From assembly GCF_022967985.1 (NCBI RefSeq), contig NZ_JALJVC010000001.1:235109-299108 (forward strand): a stretch of DNA of 64,000 nt, written 5' to 3'. The notes under the pieces were generated by a model. That model was not told the DNA's origin and did no database searches. It saw only the letters and a list, made by a program, of their open reading frames with translations. Of this stretch, positions 48,326-57,367 are shown in pieces. This DNA comes from Acinetobacter lwoffii. Lineage in GTDB: Bacteria > Pseudomonadota > Gammaproteobacteria > Pseudomonadales > Moraxellaceae. A program made the position numbers and the translations under genes. Positions within the stretch are counted from its first letter, which is position 1, and each line of letters begins with the position of its first letter.

Positions 48326-48712
48326 ATGCCTGCTTTTTTAACTGATGATTGGTTTTCAACTGTAGAAACTCTAACTGCGCAAGCTGGCGATTTGAATTTG
48401 CCACCAGCTTTGGCGAACCTTGCGATTAATTTGGTTGTAGCGGACACTACAGGTAATACTGAACTATCTTTAGATGGTGGGGCAATCAAAAAAGGTTTGT
48501 CTTCAAATGCCAAAACTACGCTGAATATGGATGGCGAAACTCTACGTAAAGTTTTCCTAGAGTTTGATATGGCTGCTGCGATGCAGGCATTTATGACAGG
48601 TAAAATCAAAGTACAGGGTGATATGTCACAATTGATGGCACTTCAGACTGCAAAACCAAGTCAGGAACAAAAAGATTTGTTCAAGAAAGTACTTGAAAAT
48701 ACCACGGCTTAA
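48326..48712 (+). CDS. SCP2 sterol-binding domain protein
   Basis: A 128-aa single-domain SCP2 protein. NTELSLDGGAIKKGLSSNAK, TTLNMDGETLRKVFLEFDMA and AMQAFMTGKIKVQGDMSQLM follow the SCP2 pattern, including the conserved GK(I/L)KVxGD strand. These proteins bind lipids or acyl-CoA and are cytosolic in bacteria; the role here is unknown. The ribosome site TTTGAGGAAAGATC before ATG 48326 is strong. A solid terminator follows. Confidence 0.9.
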   Translation: MPAFLTDDWFSTVETLTAQAGDLNLPPALANLAINLVVADTTGNTELSLDGGAIKKGLSSNAKTTLNMDGETLRKVFLEFDMAAAMQAFMTGKIKVQGDMSQLMALQTAKPSQEQKDLFKKVLENTTA

Positions 48713-48744
48713 TTCTACTAAGACATTAGCCTGAATAAAGACGA

Positions 48745-48773
48745 AAAAAGCTTACCCTGAGGTAAGCTTTTTT
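48745..48773. terminator. Terminator between SCP2 gene and MltF-like gene
   Basis: AAAAGCTTACC-CTGA-GGTAAGCTTTT followed by TTT; A-run on the left, so bidirectional. Confidence 0.92.
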
Positions 48774-48805
48774 TATGTCATTTTGATTAATGCTAAGGTT
48801 TTAGC

Positions 48806-49921
48806 TTAGATATTCACCAATTGTGGTGTGGTCTTGATATGTTCCAAATAAGCACGAATGCGGGTCACATATTGTACCGCTTGACGGTAGCGACCATTAT
48901 TGGCTTTATTCTGATCCAGATAGGCATATAAGTTCACCCAGTTATTCGGGTTCTTGCCTTGCGACTGAATGCGCTTTTGCAACTGATTCACTGCACCTGG
49001 GCCCATATTATAAGCTACTAGTGCAAACCAGTTTCGATCTGGAAAAGGAATATGCTCATAGCGACTAAGCATTTGATCATAATACTTGGCGCCACCCTGA
49101 ATGCTTTGAGCCGGATCGGTACGGTTACTCACACCCATGGCTTTGGCTGTACTGTTGGTCAGCATCATCAAACCACGCACACCCGTCGGAGAAACTGAAT
49201 TCGGTTTCAGATAAGATTCCTGATAACCAATGGCCGCCAGTAAATGCCAATCCAGGTCATACTGCTGAGCTGTCTGTTTAAAGCTCGCTTCATAGATCGG
49301 CAGACGGTTGTTCAAATCACGTTGAATGGTGGTCCAAGATTCCTCTTTCACCACATTCTGATTATAAAATGAAGCAAGCTGCTTGATGGCACCACTTTGT
49401 TTGCCTTTGCAGACAAAAGCACTGGCCGTCTGGCTCAAAGGATCTGTAGCAGATTTAAACACCAGGTTTAAATTGGTATTCAAGCCATTACTTGACAGAA
49501 TCGATTCATCGCCACAAGTGGCTGAGAACGACGTCAAACGCTTGTTTTCAATGGTGCGTATATCAGTAGTCGTCATAGCCAGATTGGCTTTACCCTGAGC
49601 AACCCATTGTAGTGCCGTATTATTATCAGGGACGATTTTAAAATCGAGCTTTACATTCAGATTGTTGGCATAGTTACGAACCAGATCGTAACCGAAGCCA
49701 TGCAGATGTTGTCCATCTTGGAATACCGTAGTCGGATTTTCAACCGCAACCACGGTTAGCTTATTGCTATTTACCACGTGATCAAACTGAAGTGTGGTCT
49801 TACTTGCATTGATACTGTGTAGGGGAATAAATGCAGTGCTCAGTACAAGTGCTTTCAAAGGGAGAGAAGAAATTACAGATCTTAGGCAAAGCCTCGACCC
49901 AGTGGATGAACTACTGTGCAT
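48806..49921 (-). CDS. MltF-like lytic transglycosylase (substrate-binding + SLT domains)
   Basis: A 371-aa exported protein. A signal peptide (about 1-39, PLKALVLSTAFIPLHSINAS) is followed by a shortened periplasmic substrate-binding-like domain (about 50-190: LTVVAVENPTTVFQDGQHLH, FGYDLVRNYANNLNV). The SLT domain (about 215-350) has the catalytic Glu in AIGYQESYLKPNSVSPTGV, then GLMMLTNSTAKAMG and LVAYNMGPGAVNQ. This order matches MltF, but the first domain is shorter than in E. coli MltF (518 aa). It probably trims peptidoglycan from the periplasm or outer membrane. Confidence 0.88.
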   Translation of the reverse strand: MHSSSSTGSRLCLRSVISSLPLKALVLSTAFIPLHSINASKTTLQFDHVVNSNKLTVVAVENPTTVFQDGQHLHGFGYDLVRNYANNLNVKLDFKIVPDNNTALQWVAQGKANLAMTTTDIRTIENKRLTSFSATCGDESILSSNGLNTNLNLVFKSATDPLSQTASAFVCKGKQSGAIKQLASFYNQNVVKEESWTTIQRDLNNRLPIYEASFKQTAQQYDLDWHLLAAIGYQESYLKPNSVSPTGVRGLMMLTNSTAKAMGVSNRTDPAQSIQGGAKYYDQMLSRYEHIPFPDRNWFALVAYNMGPGAVNQLQKRIQSQGKNPNNWVNLYAYLDQNKANNGRYRQAVQYVTRIRAYLEHIKTTPQLVNI

Positions 49922-50283
49922 GTTGTCTCCGCTACAAGTAATTTATGCCCTAAAAATCACAGCCAACAAAGCCAGAAATTTTAACAGTTTGATAAATTCA
50001 ATAAGGGTTGGGCAGTCATGACGTCATTCAAAATGACAAGAGATTTAAAGATAATTATGTAGAAAAACTACATAGATTAAAAAGTAAGCATTTCCGGAAG
50101 TTGGTGGCATATTAATGATCTAAAAAATGATTGTCAAATTTTGTACACAAATTATTTTTAAAAATAATTTTAAGCTATTGAAATATAAAGTTAATTTTTT
50201 TAGAATTTTTCCATTGTGTTAAAATGGTAAATAAAATAAGCTGTTTGTAAGTTAAAACACTGAAAATTTGATCAGCAAGACGT
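49922..50283. promoter_or_regulatory. Intergenic region between MltF-like gene and greB
   Basis: 362 bp with no credible gene. It must hold divergent promoters. The greB side is very AT-rich and has TTAAAAT near 50218-50224 as a possible -10. No convincing structure beyond the short repeat CCATT...AATGG (50209-50225) is seen. Confidence 0.4.
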
Positions 50284-50778
50284 ATGAAATCCAACTTAAT
50301 CACCCGTGCTGGACACGATAAATTGGTGGCAGAACTTAAGAATCTCTGGCATGAAGAGCGTCCTGAAATTACCAAAAAAGTGAACTGGGCCGCCAGTCTA
50401 GGCGACCGTTCTGAAAACGCAGACTACCAATATAACAAGCAAATTTTACGGAAAATTGATCGACGGGTCAGGTACCTTGGCAAGCGCCTCGAAGAACTGA
50501 AAATCATCGATTTTTCCCCGGAGCAGGAGGGCAAGGTCTATTTTGGTGCCTGGGTGGACATTGAAAATGAAGAAGGTGAACAAAAAACTTTACGCATTGT
50601 CGGTGTAGATGAAATTTATGATCATCATCCGCAGCATATTTCGATCAGTTCACCGATGGCACGCGCGTTATTAGGCAAGCAGGTCGATGAGGAGGCCGAG
50701 GTATTGACCCCCTCCGGCAAGAAACTTTGGTTCATCAACTCAATTCGTTATGAAAAGCCAGAAAATTCAGCAGATTAG
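50284..50778 (+). CDS. greB: Transcription elongation factor GreB
   Basis: GreB stimulates cleavage of long backtracked RNA in RNA polymerase. The 164-aa product has the GreB-type N-terminus NLITRAGHDKLVAELKNLW, the acidic coiled-coil tip LGDRSENADYQYNKQILR, and the C-terminal domain with SISSPMARALLGK. GreA in this window has [13 protein letters not shown] at the tip, and the GDRSENADYQY form is characteristic of GreB. It is followed by the tRNA-Ser tandem. Confidence 0.96.
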   Translation: MKSNLITRAGHDKLVAELKNLWHEERPEITKKVNWAASLGDRSENADYQYNKQILRKIDRRVRYLGKRLEELKIIDFSPEQEGKVYFGAWVDIENEEGEQKTLRIVGVDEIYDHHPQHISISSPMARALLGKQVDEEAEVLTPSGKKLWFINSIRYEKPENSAD

Positions 50779-50828
50779 TGTAATTGATTTTATTTTGTGC
50801 AGTTGATGCAGTGAAAGCATAAAAATAT

Positions 50829-50857
50829 TTGCCAAGCGTGATTTTTGTTTATATGAT
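50829..50857 (+). promoter_or_regulatory. Promoter of tRNA-Ser copy 1
   Basis: TTGCCA, 17-bp spacer, TATGAT; the tRNA begins 10 bp later. Confidence 0.83.
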
Positions 50858-50866
50858 GTCGACCAT

Positions 50867-50956
50867 GGAAGCGTGGCAGAGCGGTTTAATGCACCGGTCT
50901 TGAAAACCGACGAGGGTGTGAGTCCTCCGTGAGTTCGAATCTCACCGCTTCCGCCA
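50867..50956 (+). tRNA. tRNA-Ser (TGA), copy 1
   Basis: 90-nt class II tRNA with encoded CCA. The acceptor stem is GGAAGCG/CGCTTCC, the anticodon loop CTTGAAA (TGA), the variable arm CGAGGGTGTGAGTCCTCCG, and the T-loop GTTCGAATC. The anticodon stem has a C-A mismatch at its first pair (CCGGT/ACCGA), present in both copies. Confidence 0.95.
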
Positions 50957-50962
50957 AATTTT

Positions 50963-50993
50963 AAAAACCCAGTCTATTTGACTGGGTTTTTTT
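50963..50993 (+). terminator. Terminator of tRNA-Ser copy 1
   Basis: AAAACCCAGTC-TATTT-GACTGGGTTTT followed by TTT. Confidence 0.9.
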
Positions 50994-51187
50994 ATGTCTC
51001 AATATTTTTCAGTTGTTGATCCACTTGATAAGGCAGTTAATTTCTCTCATCATTCTCTACTGAGTTAAATTCAACTCAAGATCATTGCAATACTAAAATC
51101 TTTGAATGAAAATACTCAGATTGGCTTTGATTTCGGATGATTTTTAGCTGAATAAGCTGCTTTTTATAGAAGTTTCGCTAAATTTTA

Positions 51188-51216
51188 TTGCCAAAAATCT
51201 AATTTATTTATATGAT
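51188..51216 (+). promoter_or_regulatory. Promoter of tRNA-Ser copy 2
   Basis: TTGCCA, 17-bp spacer, TATGAT, the same boxes and spacing as copy 1 with a different spacer sequence. Confidence 0.83.
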
Positions 51217-51225
51217 GGCGGCCAA

Positions 51226-51315
51226 GGAAGCGTGGCAGAGCGGTTTAATGCACCGGTCTTGAAAACCGACGAGGGTGTGAGTCCTCCGTGAGTTCGAATC
51301 TCACCGCTTCCGCCA
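51226..51315 (+). tRNA. tRNA-Ser (TGA), copy 2
   Basis: Identical over all 90 nt to copy 1, which lies 359 bp upstream. The bases just before the tRNA (TATATGATG[G/T]CG) and after it (AAATTTTAAAAACCC) are also shared. Confidence 0.95.
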
Positions 51316-51321
51316 AATTTT

Positions 51322-51353
51322 AAAAACCCCAGTCGAAAGATTGGGGTTTTTCT
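51322..51353 (+). terminator. Terminator of tRNA-Ser copy 2
   Basis: AAAACCCCAGTC-GAAA-GATTGGGGTTTT with a GAAA tetraloop and one G-T pair, followed by TCTTTTT. Confidence 0.88.
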
Positions 51354-51420
51354 TTTTAGGCTGCAGATCTTGAATATTAAATTCTTCAGTCCTGAACTTA
51401 ATTCATAAAATCTTGAAAAA

Positions 51421-51475
51421 TGGACGTATCGGCCAAATATAGAGTCAGAGGCGTCAACGCGCTATCATACGTCCA
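51421..51475. repeat. Inverted repeat just upstream of pdxB
   Basis: Perfect 9-bp arms TGGACGTAT (51421-51429) and ATACGTCCA (51467-51475) with 37 bp between. The right arm ends 20 bp before the pdxB start, so it is in the leader or an operator. Confidence 0.5.
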
Positions 51476-51495
51476 AGCATCATATGGATCTCATT

Positions 51496-52563
51496 ATGAA
51501 AATTGTCGCAGATGAAAATCTGGCATTTACCGATTATTTCTTTTCCGAATTTGGTGATATTCAACATCGTGCAGGGCGAACCTTAAGCGCAGATGATGTC
51601 AAAGATGCCGATAGCCTGTTGGTACGTTCAGTGACTCAGGTCAATGAAGTACTGCTACAGAATAGTTCGATTAAATTTGTGGGTAGTGCCACCATTGGCA
51701 CAGATCATTTGGATATTGCTGCATTAGAACAGCATGGGATTCAATGGAGTAATGCAGCCGGCTGTAATGCGCAAGCAGTGGCTGAATATGTGATTACCGC
51801 GTTATTGCAGGTGCGTCCTGAATTACTCGATGCCAATGCGACATTTACCTTGGGTATTGTCGGTTTGGGTAATGTTGGAATCCGATTGGCCTACATGGCG
51901 AAGCTCTTGGGCTGGCGCGTGATTGGCTATGATCCTTTGGTGCAAAGAGAGCAGGTTGATCAAGTTGAATTTCATGAATTATTGCAGCAGGCGGAGGCAA
52001 TTTCGATTCATGTCCCTTTAACTAAAACTGGTGCATATCCAACCTATTATTTATTTAATGCTGCTTCGCTGGCGCACATGCGGTCTGATGCAATCCTGAT
52101 TAATTCAGCACGTGGGCCAGTCATTGAGGAAGCCGCACTGATCCAGGATATACAGGCGACACATCGAACCGTGATTTTGGATGTCTTTGAACACGAACCG
52201 CTAATTTCAGCAGAACTTCTGGATCTGGTGACTTTGGTCACCCCGCATATTGCCGGCTATAGTCTGGAAGGCAAGGCACGTGGTACCCAGATGATTTACG
52301 AAGCTTTTTGTCACATTTTTGGTTTTGCAGCCAATAAACAGTTTGAATCTCAGCTGCCTGTCTGTGAGCAGTTTTTTCAGGGGCAGGATTTAAAAATGGC
52401 TTTGCAACAGCATTTATCCCAAATTTATGACATTGCTCGTGATGATGCCAATCTACGTGCCTGTCTCAAAGAAGGTAAAGTCGATCAGCAGGCATTTGAT
52501 CATTTACGTAAAACCTACCCACTACGTCGTGAGTGGGCAGCACACGGTGGGCCGAAGGCATGA
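51496..52563 (+). CDS. pdxB: Erythronate-4-phosphate dehydrogenase
   Basis: PdxB oxidises 4-phosphoerythronate in the DXP-dependent pyridoxal phosphate pathway. The 355-aa product begins MKIVADENLAFTDYFFSEFG and has LLVRSVTQVNE, GIVGLGNVGIRLAYMAKLLG (NAD-binding Rossmann loop), LINSARGPVIEEAAL, and VTPHIAGYSLEGKARGTQM with its catalytic His. A C-terminal PdxB dimerisation domain ends the chain. An ATG four codons upstream (51484) is also open, but the alignment with known PdxB favours 51496. epmA starts within its stop codon (ATGA), implying coupled translation. Confidence 0.95.
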   Translation: MKIVADENLAFTDYFFSEFGDIQHRAGRTLSADDVKDADSLLVRSVTQVNEVLLQNSSIKFVGSATIGTDHLDIAALEQHGIQWSNAAGCNAQAVAEYVITALLQVRPELLDANATFTLGIVGLGNVGIRLAYMAKLLGWRVIGYDPLVQREQVDQVEFHELLQQAEAISIHVPLTKTGAYPTYYLFNAASLAHMRSDAILINSARGPVIEEAALIQDIQATHRTVILDVFEHEPLISAELLDLVTLVTPHIAGYSLEGKARGTQMIYEAFCHIFGFAANKQFESQLPVCEQFFQGQDLKMALQQHLSQIYDIARDDANLRACLKEGKVDQQAFDHLRKTYPLRREWAAHGGPKA

Positions 52564-53534
52564 CAATGACGTATCAACCCACTTGTGACCTTCAAGCCAT
52601 GCACGCGCGGGCGAATTTATATCGTCAAATCCGTCAGTTTTTTGCTGAGCGCGATGTATTAGAAGTCGAAACACCGATTTTGTCTCAAGCCGGTGTGACT
52701 GATGTGCATTTAGCCTCGGTACAGGCCCAGCGCCATGTGCTGGGTAAAGCGCATACACATTATTTGCAGACCTCACCCGAATTTGCCATGAAACGCTTAT
52801 TGGCCAGTGGCTCTGGACCCATTTATCAAATCTGTAAAGTCTTCCGTGATGATGAACATGGGCGTAAGCACAATAGCGAATTCACCATGCTGGAATGGTA
52901 TCGTCCGGGATTTAGTTTAAAAGATTTGATGTTTGAAGTATCTGATCTGTTGAATGTGACCTTGAAAGCACGTTTTGGCGAAATACGTCCGACCATTTTG
53001 AGTTATAAGCACGCGTTCATGGATCGTCTGGATCTCAATCCGCTTCAGGCAACTTTACAGGAATTGAAAGATTGCTGCCGCCGCGTTGGTCTTAATCTGG
53101 ATCTGGGAAATGACCGTCTTGGCTATATCGACTTGTTATTTTCACATATGGTTGAACCGAGTCTGGGGTTTGATACCGCAGTATTCCTGACCGATTTCCC
53201 CCCTGAAATGGCTTCTTTGGCCAAAACCCGAATCGATGAAGAGGGTGAACTGGTCGCCGCACGTTTTGAGCTGTATATCGAAGGTTTAGAATTGGCCAAT
53301 GCTTATGATGAACTGATTGATGCCGACGTATTACGTTCGCGCTTTGAGGCAGATAATGCTGAACGAGCCAAACTTAGCTTGCATGTCATGCCCATCGATG
53401 AATATTTACTGGCGGCTTTACCGAAGATGCCGGAATGTTCAGGGATTGCCTTGGGAATTGACCGTTTATTGATGATTGCAACTAATCAAATGAAACTGGA
53501 AAAGGTGATTACTTTTCCGGCAGATATTTCCTGA
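52560..53534 (+). CDS. epmA: Elongation factor P--(R)-beta-lysine ligase EpmA
   Basis: EpmA (YjeA/PoxA/GenX) attaches (R)-beta-lysine to a Lys of elongation factor P, which helps ribosomes through polyproline runs. The 324-aa product is a class II lysyl-tRNA-synthetase-like catalytic domain without the anticodon domain. Motif 2 is IYQICKVFRDDEHGRKHNSE then FTMLEWYRPG, and motif 3 is SGIALGIDRLLMI. Start ATG 52560 overlaps the pdxB stop as ATGA; a second ATG at 52566 is possible. EF-P and epmB are not in this window. Confidence 0.93.
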   Translation: MTMTYQPTCDLQAMHARANLYRQIRQFFAERDVLEVETPILSQAGVTDVHLASVQAQRHVLGKAHTHYLQTSPEFAMKRLLASGSGPIYQICKVFRDDEHGRKHNSEFTMLEWYRPGFSLKDLMFEVSDLLNVTLKARFGEIRPTILSYKHAFMDRLDLNPLQATLQELKDCCRRVGLNLDLGNDRLGYIDLLFSHMVEPSLGFDTAVFLTDFPPEMASLAKTRIDEEGELVAARFELYIEGLELANAYDELIDADVLRSRFEADNAERAKLSLHVMPIDEYLLAALPKMPECSGIALGIDRLLMIATNQMKLEKVITFPADIS

Positions 53535-53589
53535 TCCAGCGAATTAGATAGTTTTAATTCCTTTTTTGATAAAGAGAAATTAAGCTATA

Positions 53590-53617
53590 AAAAAAGCACC
53601 CGAAGGTGCTTTTTTTA
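53590..53617. terminator. Bidirectional terminator between epmA and cca
   Basis: AGCACC-CGAA-GGTGCT with A-run before and T-run after. It closely resembles the 30773-30800 terminator (same AGCACC/GGTGCT stem). Confidence 0.92.
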
Positions 53618-54853
53618 TTATTCAATTGTTGCGGTTTGTTGTGCTTTAAGCTCACCAAGTGCCTGAATCCGTCGTTCAATCAGCATTTCGCCAATATCCG
53701 GTCCCTGAATATCGGCAGGCAGGTCTTGTGCCTTGATGGCACGTACGGTCTGCATTGCATCAAGGACGTATTGGGCTTGTGGATAAGCACGATCTTCCAG
53801 ACCTAGACGGCCACGTGAATCACATTCACACGCCTGAACAAAAGCTTCGACACGTTCAGGGCGACGTAACACATCCAGACGTTGCAATAATCGCCATAAG
53901 GTTCCCGGCTTAAGATTGAAGGCCTGATGGCATTTCAGATGCTCTTTGCACACAGCCAAAGCCAGCTGCTTGGTATACGTCGGCACTTTTAAACGGTCAC
54001 ACAGGTCATTCACTGGCTTGATGCCTCGCTCTTCATGCATGATATGTCGCGGTAATTCTTCAAGCGGCGTCAAAGCTTTTCCTAAGTCATGCACTAAAAC
54101 GGCAAAACGTACATCCAGACTATAATTTTGACGACACGCCTGCTGCAAGGACATCATGGTGTGAATGCCGCAGTCAATTTCCGGATGATATTCAGGGCGC
54201 TGTGGAATGCCATATAAGGCATCAATCTCAGGGAAGAGTACCTTTAAAGCACCACATTGACGTAATACTTCAAAATACACATCAGCATGACGTTCCGATA
54301 ATGCACGGGAAGTTTCTTTCCAGACGCGTTCCGGTGTCAATGCATTTAATTCACCGGTTTCAGTCAAGCGTTGCATTAACGCCAAAGTTTCATCGGCAAT
54401 CACAAAACCTGCACTCGTATAACGGGCAGCAAAACGGGCTATTCGCAGTACGCGCAATGGATCTTCGATAAAGGCATCGGAAACATGACGTAGAATCCGG
54501 TTTTCCAGATCCTGTTGACCGCCATAAGGGTCATAAACCTGGCCGGCATCATCCATGGCCATGGCATTAATGGTCAGATCGCGACGAATCAGATCCTGCT
54601 CTAGCGTAACGCTGACATCGGTATAAAACTCAAAACCATGATAACCGGCGCTAGATTTACGTTCGGTACGCGCCAGTGCATATTCTTCTTTTGTTTGGGG
54701 ATGTAGAAAAACAGGGAAATCTTTGCCTACGGGCTGATAGCCTAAGTCAAGCATTTGCGCGGGGGTTGCACCAACGACTACATAATCTTTTTCGTGATAG
54801 GGGTGTCCGAGCAAATGATCTCGAACTGCGCCGCCTACTAAATAAACTTGCAT
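53618..54853 (-). CDS. cca: Multifunctional CCA protein (tRNA nucleotidyltransferase)
   Basis: Cca repairs or adds the 3' CCA of tRNA. The 411-aa product has the class II nucleotidyltransferase motifs YLVGGAVRDHLLG and EKDYVVVG, the RRDLTINAMAMD motif and DPLRVLRIARFAARY. A C-terminal HD domain contains VLVHDLGKALTP, typical of gammaproteobacterial Cca with phosphatase and phosphodiesterase activity. Its start codon lies directly after the maeB terminator: the only ribosome-site candidate, AGAGG, is inside that hairpin's 3' arm. All window tRNAs encode CCA, so the job here is mainly repair. Confidence 0.96.
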   Translation of the reverse strand: MQVYLVGGAVRDHLLGHPYHEKDYVVVGATPAQMLDLGYQPVGKDFPVFLHPQTKEEYALARTERKSSAGYHGFEFYTDVSVTLEQDLIRRDLTINAMAMDDAGQVYDPYGGQQDLENRILRHVSDAFIEDPLRVLRIARFAARYTSAGFVIADETLALMQRLTETGELNALTPERVWKETSRALSERHADVYFEVLRQCGALKVLFPEIDALYGIPQRPEYHPEIDCGIHTMMSLQQACRQNYSLDVRFAVLVHDLGKALTPLEELPRHIMHEERGIKPVNDLCDRLKVPTYTKQLALAVCKEHLKCHQAFNLKPGTLWRLLQRLDVLRRPERVEAFVQACECDSRGRLGLEDRAYPQAQYVLDAMQTVRAIKAQDLPADIQGPDIGEMLIERRIQALGELKAQQTATIE

Positions 54854-54856
54854 GAA

Positions 54857-54901
54857 AAAACCTCTATTCTTACAAGCATCATGCTACAGAATAGAGGTTT
54901 T
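54857..54901 (-). terminator. maeB terminator, overlapping the cca ribosome site
   Basis: On the complement AAAACCTCTATTCT / AGAATAGAGGTTTT, a perfect 14-bp stem with a 17-nt loop. The T-run continues to within one base of the cca ATG. The AGAGG in the 3' arm is also the likely Shine-Dalgarno of cca. Confidence 0.85.
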
Positions 54902-54947
54902 CTCAAGTTAAGAAACGAGGCTGATGCGTCGTTATCTTGTCATTGGC

Positions 54948-57227
54948 TTAAAGTGCATCTTGTTCTGCTTGCTGGATTTCAGCAACAGTCAGTGCAGTCA
55001 TGTTGATCACACGGCGCGTGGTCGCAGTCGGCGTCAAAATGTGGACAGGTTTCGCAGCACCCAACAGAATTGGACCAATCGTTACGTTGTTGCCTGAAGT
55101 TGCCTTTAACAGGTTAAACGAGATATTGGCAGCATCCAGATTTGGCATGATCAGCAAGTTTGCAGAGCCTTTGAAACGTGAATTCGGGAATGCAAACTGA
55201 CGAATGTTTTCATCCAGAGCAGCATCACCGTGCATTTCACCTTCAACTTCCAGCTCAGGCGCAATTTCAGACAGGATGTCATATACCTTACGCATTTTTT
55301 GCGCGCTGGCATCATGCTGGTCTGAACCGAAACTTGAGTGAGACAGCAGGGCAATACGTGGTGTCATACCAAAACGGCGAACTTCTTCAGCGGCCAGAAT
55401 GGTCATTTCAGCCAGCTGTTCAGCTGTTGGATTGGTGTTGACATAGGTATCGGCAATGAACAAGTTACGGTCTTCAAGCATCAAGGCATTTAGGGTAAAG
55501 AAGGTATTATGACCATCTTTCTTGCCAATGATGTTGCTGACGAAGTCCAGGTGAATGTCATAGCTTGAATACGTACCACACAGCATACCATCTGCCATGC
55601 CATGTTTCACAAGCATCGCTGCGATCAGGGTAGAGCGGCGACGTGCTTCACGCTGTGCGTATTCAGGCGTTACACCCTTGCGCTGCATGATGTTGTAGTA
55701 ATCATCTGCAAACATTTCATAGTTCGGGTTCTTTTCCTGATCAACAATCGTGATATTCACGCCATCTTCAAGACGTAGGCCCAACTTTTTGATGTTGGCT
55801 TCAATTACAGCTGGACGACCCACTAAAATTGGAATTGCCAAACCATCATCTACCGCGATTTGAACTGCGCGAAGTACACGCAGGTCTTCACCTTCCGCAT
55901 AGGCAATACGTTTAGGATCAGATTTAGCCTGTTCAAAAATTGGTTTCATCATGAATGCAGAGTTGTAGACAAACTCAGACAAACGTTGACGATAATGCGA
56001 GAAATCTGTGATTGGACGTGTTGCCACGCCCGAATCCATGGCTGCTTGTGCAACAGCAGGGGCAATCTCTAGGATCAAGCGTTGATCCAGTGGACCCGGA
56101 ATCAGGTATTCACGGCCAAATGATGCTGATTTTTCACCATAAGTCGCCGCATCAGCCTCAACGTGTGCCATACGCGCGATCGCGTGGACACAGGCAATTT
56201 TCATTTCTTCGTTAATGGTGGTTGCGCCAACGTCCAGCGCACCACGGAAGATGTACGGGAAGCACAGTGCGTTATTCACCTGGTTCGGATAGTCAGAACG
56301 ACCAGTCGCCATGATCACGTCATCACGAACTTCATGCGCATGTTCAGGCAGAATTTCTGGATCCGGGTTCGCCAAGGCAAAGATGATCGGATCTTCAGCC
56401 ATGACCTTGACCATTTCTTTGGTCAAAATGCCCGCAGCAGAAAGACCAAGGAACATGTCTGCACCTGAAATCACGTCACCAAGCTGAGTAGCTTCAATGT
56501 CTTGTACATAGGCTTTCTTAGATTCATCCAGGCCTTCGCGATGTGTAGTCAGCAGACCGCGTGAATCGGCAACGATGATGTTCTCTTTTTTAGCACCCAG
56601 AGCGCAAAGCAGATTTAAACAAGACAGTGCAGCAGCACCCGCGCCTGAAGCCACGATCTTGATGTCTTCAATTTTTTTACCGTTGATTTGTAACGCGTTG
56701 AGGAGCGCAGAACCGACAATAATCGAAGTACCGTGCTGATCATCATGGAATACTGGAATATTCATGCGTTCACGCAATTTTTGCTCGATATAGAAACACT
56801 CTGGCGCCTTGATATCTTCAAGGTTAATCCCGCCAAAAGTCGGTTCTAATGCAGCTACAATATCCACAATTTTGTCTGGATCATTTTCAGCAATTTCGAT
56901 ATCGAATACATCAACACCAGCGAATTTTTTGAATAATACGCCTTTACCTTCCATCACTGGTTTAGAAGCCAAAGGACCAATATTACCCAAGCCAAGCACG
57001 GCAGTACCGTTGGTCACTACAGCAACCAGGTTGCCACGAGCCGTATACAATGCAGCAGTTGAAGGATCGCGTTCAATCTCAAGACATGGTGCAGCTACGC
57101 CAGGCGAGTAAGCAAGGGCCAAGTCACGTTGGTTGACCAATTGTTTGCTTGGTGTAACGCTGATTTTCCCCGGGGTAGGAAACTCGTGATAGTAAAGGGC
57201 CTGTTGCTTTAAAGATTGTTCGTCCAT
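54948..57227 (-). CDS. maeB: NADP-dependent malic enzyme with phosphotransacetylase-like domain
   Basis: MaeB decarboxylates malate to pyruvate with NADP+. The 759-aa protein (the same length as E. coli MaeB) has the malic enzyme part (about 1-430) with [28 protein letters not shown] and [17 protein letters not shown] phosphotransacetylase-like domain (about 440-759) lacks known PTA activity and senses acetyl-CoA in relatives. The frame extends 14 codons further upstream, but ATG 57227 has GAGAGACTG just before it and gives the usual N-terminus [20 protein letters not shown]. It supplies NADPH and pyruvate during growth on C4 acids. Confidence 0.96.
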   Translation of the reverse strand: MDEQSLKQQALYYHEFPTPGKISVTPSKQLVNQRDLALAYSPGVAAPCLEIERDPSTAALYTARGNLVAVVTNGTAVLGLGNIGPLASKPVMEGKGVLFKKFAGVDVFDIEIAENDPDKIVDIVAALEPTFGGINLEDIKAPECFYIEQKLRERMNIPVFHDDQHGTSIIVGSALLNALQINGKKIEDIKIVASGAGAAALSCLNLLCALGAKKENIIVADSRGLLTTHREGLDESKKAYVQDIEATQLGDVISGADMFLGLSAAGILTKEMVKVMAEDPIIFALANPDPEILPEHAHEVRDDVIMATGRSDYPNQVNNALCFPYIFRGALDVGATTINEEMKIACVHAIARMAHVEADAATYGEKSASFGREYLIPGPLDQRLILEIAPAVAQAAMDSGVATRPITDFSHYRQRLSEFVYNSAFMMKPIFEQAKSDPKRIAYAEGEDLRVLRAVQIAVDDGLAIPILVGRPAVIEANIKKLGLRLEDGVNITIVDQEKNPNYEMFADDYYNIMQRKGVTPEYAQREARRRSTLIAAMLVKHGMADGMLCGTYSSYDIHLDFVSNIIGKKDGHNTFFTLNALMLEDRNLFIADTYVNTNPTAEQLAEMTILAAEEVRRFGMTPRIALLSHSSFGSDQHDASAQKMRKVYDILSEIAPELEVEGEMHGDAALDENIRQFAFPNSRFKGSANLLIMPNLDAANISFNLLKATSGNNVTIGPILLGAAKPVHILTPTATTRRVINMTALTVAEIQQAEQDAL

Positions 57228-57367
57228 CAGTCTCTCGATCGTTGTAAAGATTACCCGGTCAGCGGGCAAAGAATTTATTTATGTTCCTGAATATACCATT
57301 TGTTAGCCAGTTCGGACAGACAAAGACGGCCGTTTTTCCAACAAACTTATTGTGGTGGGGTATGGAC

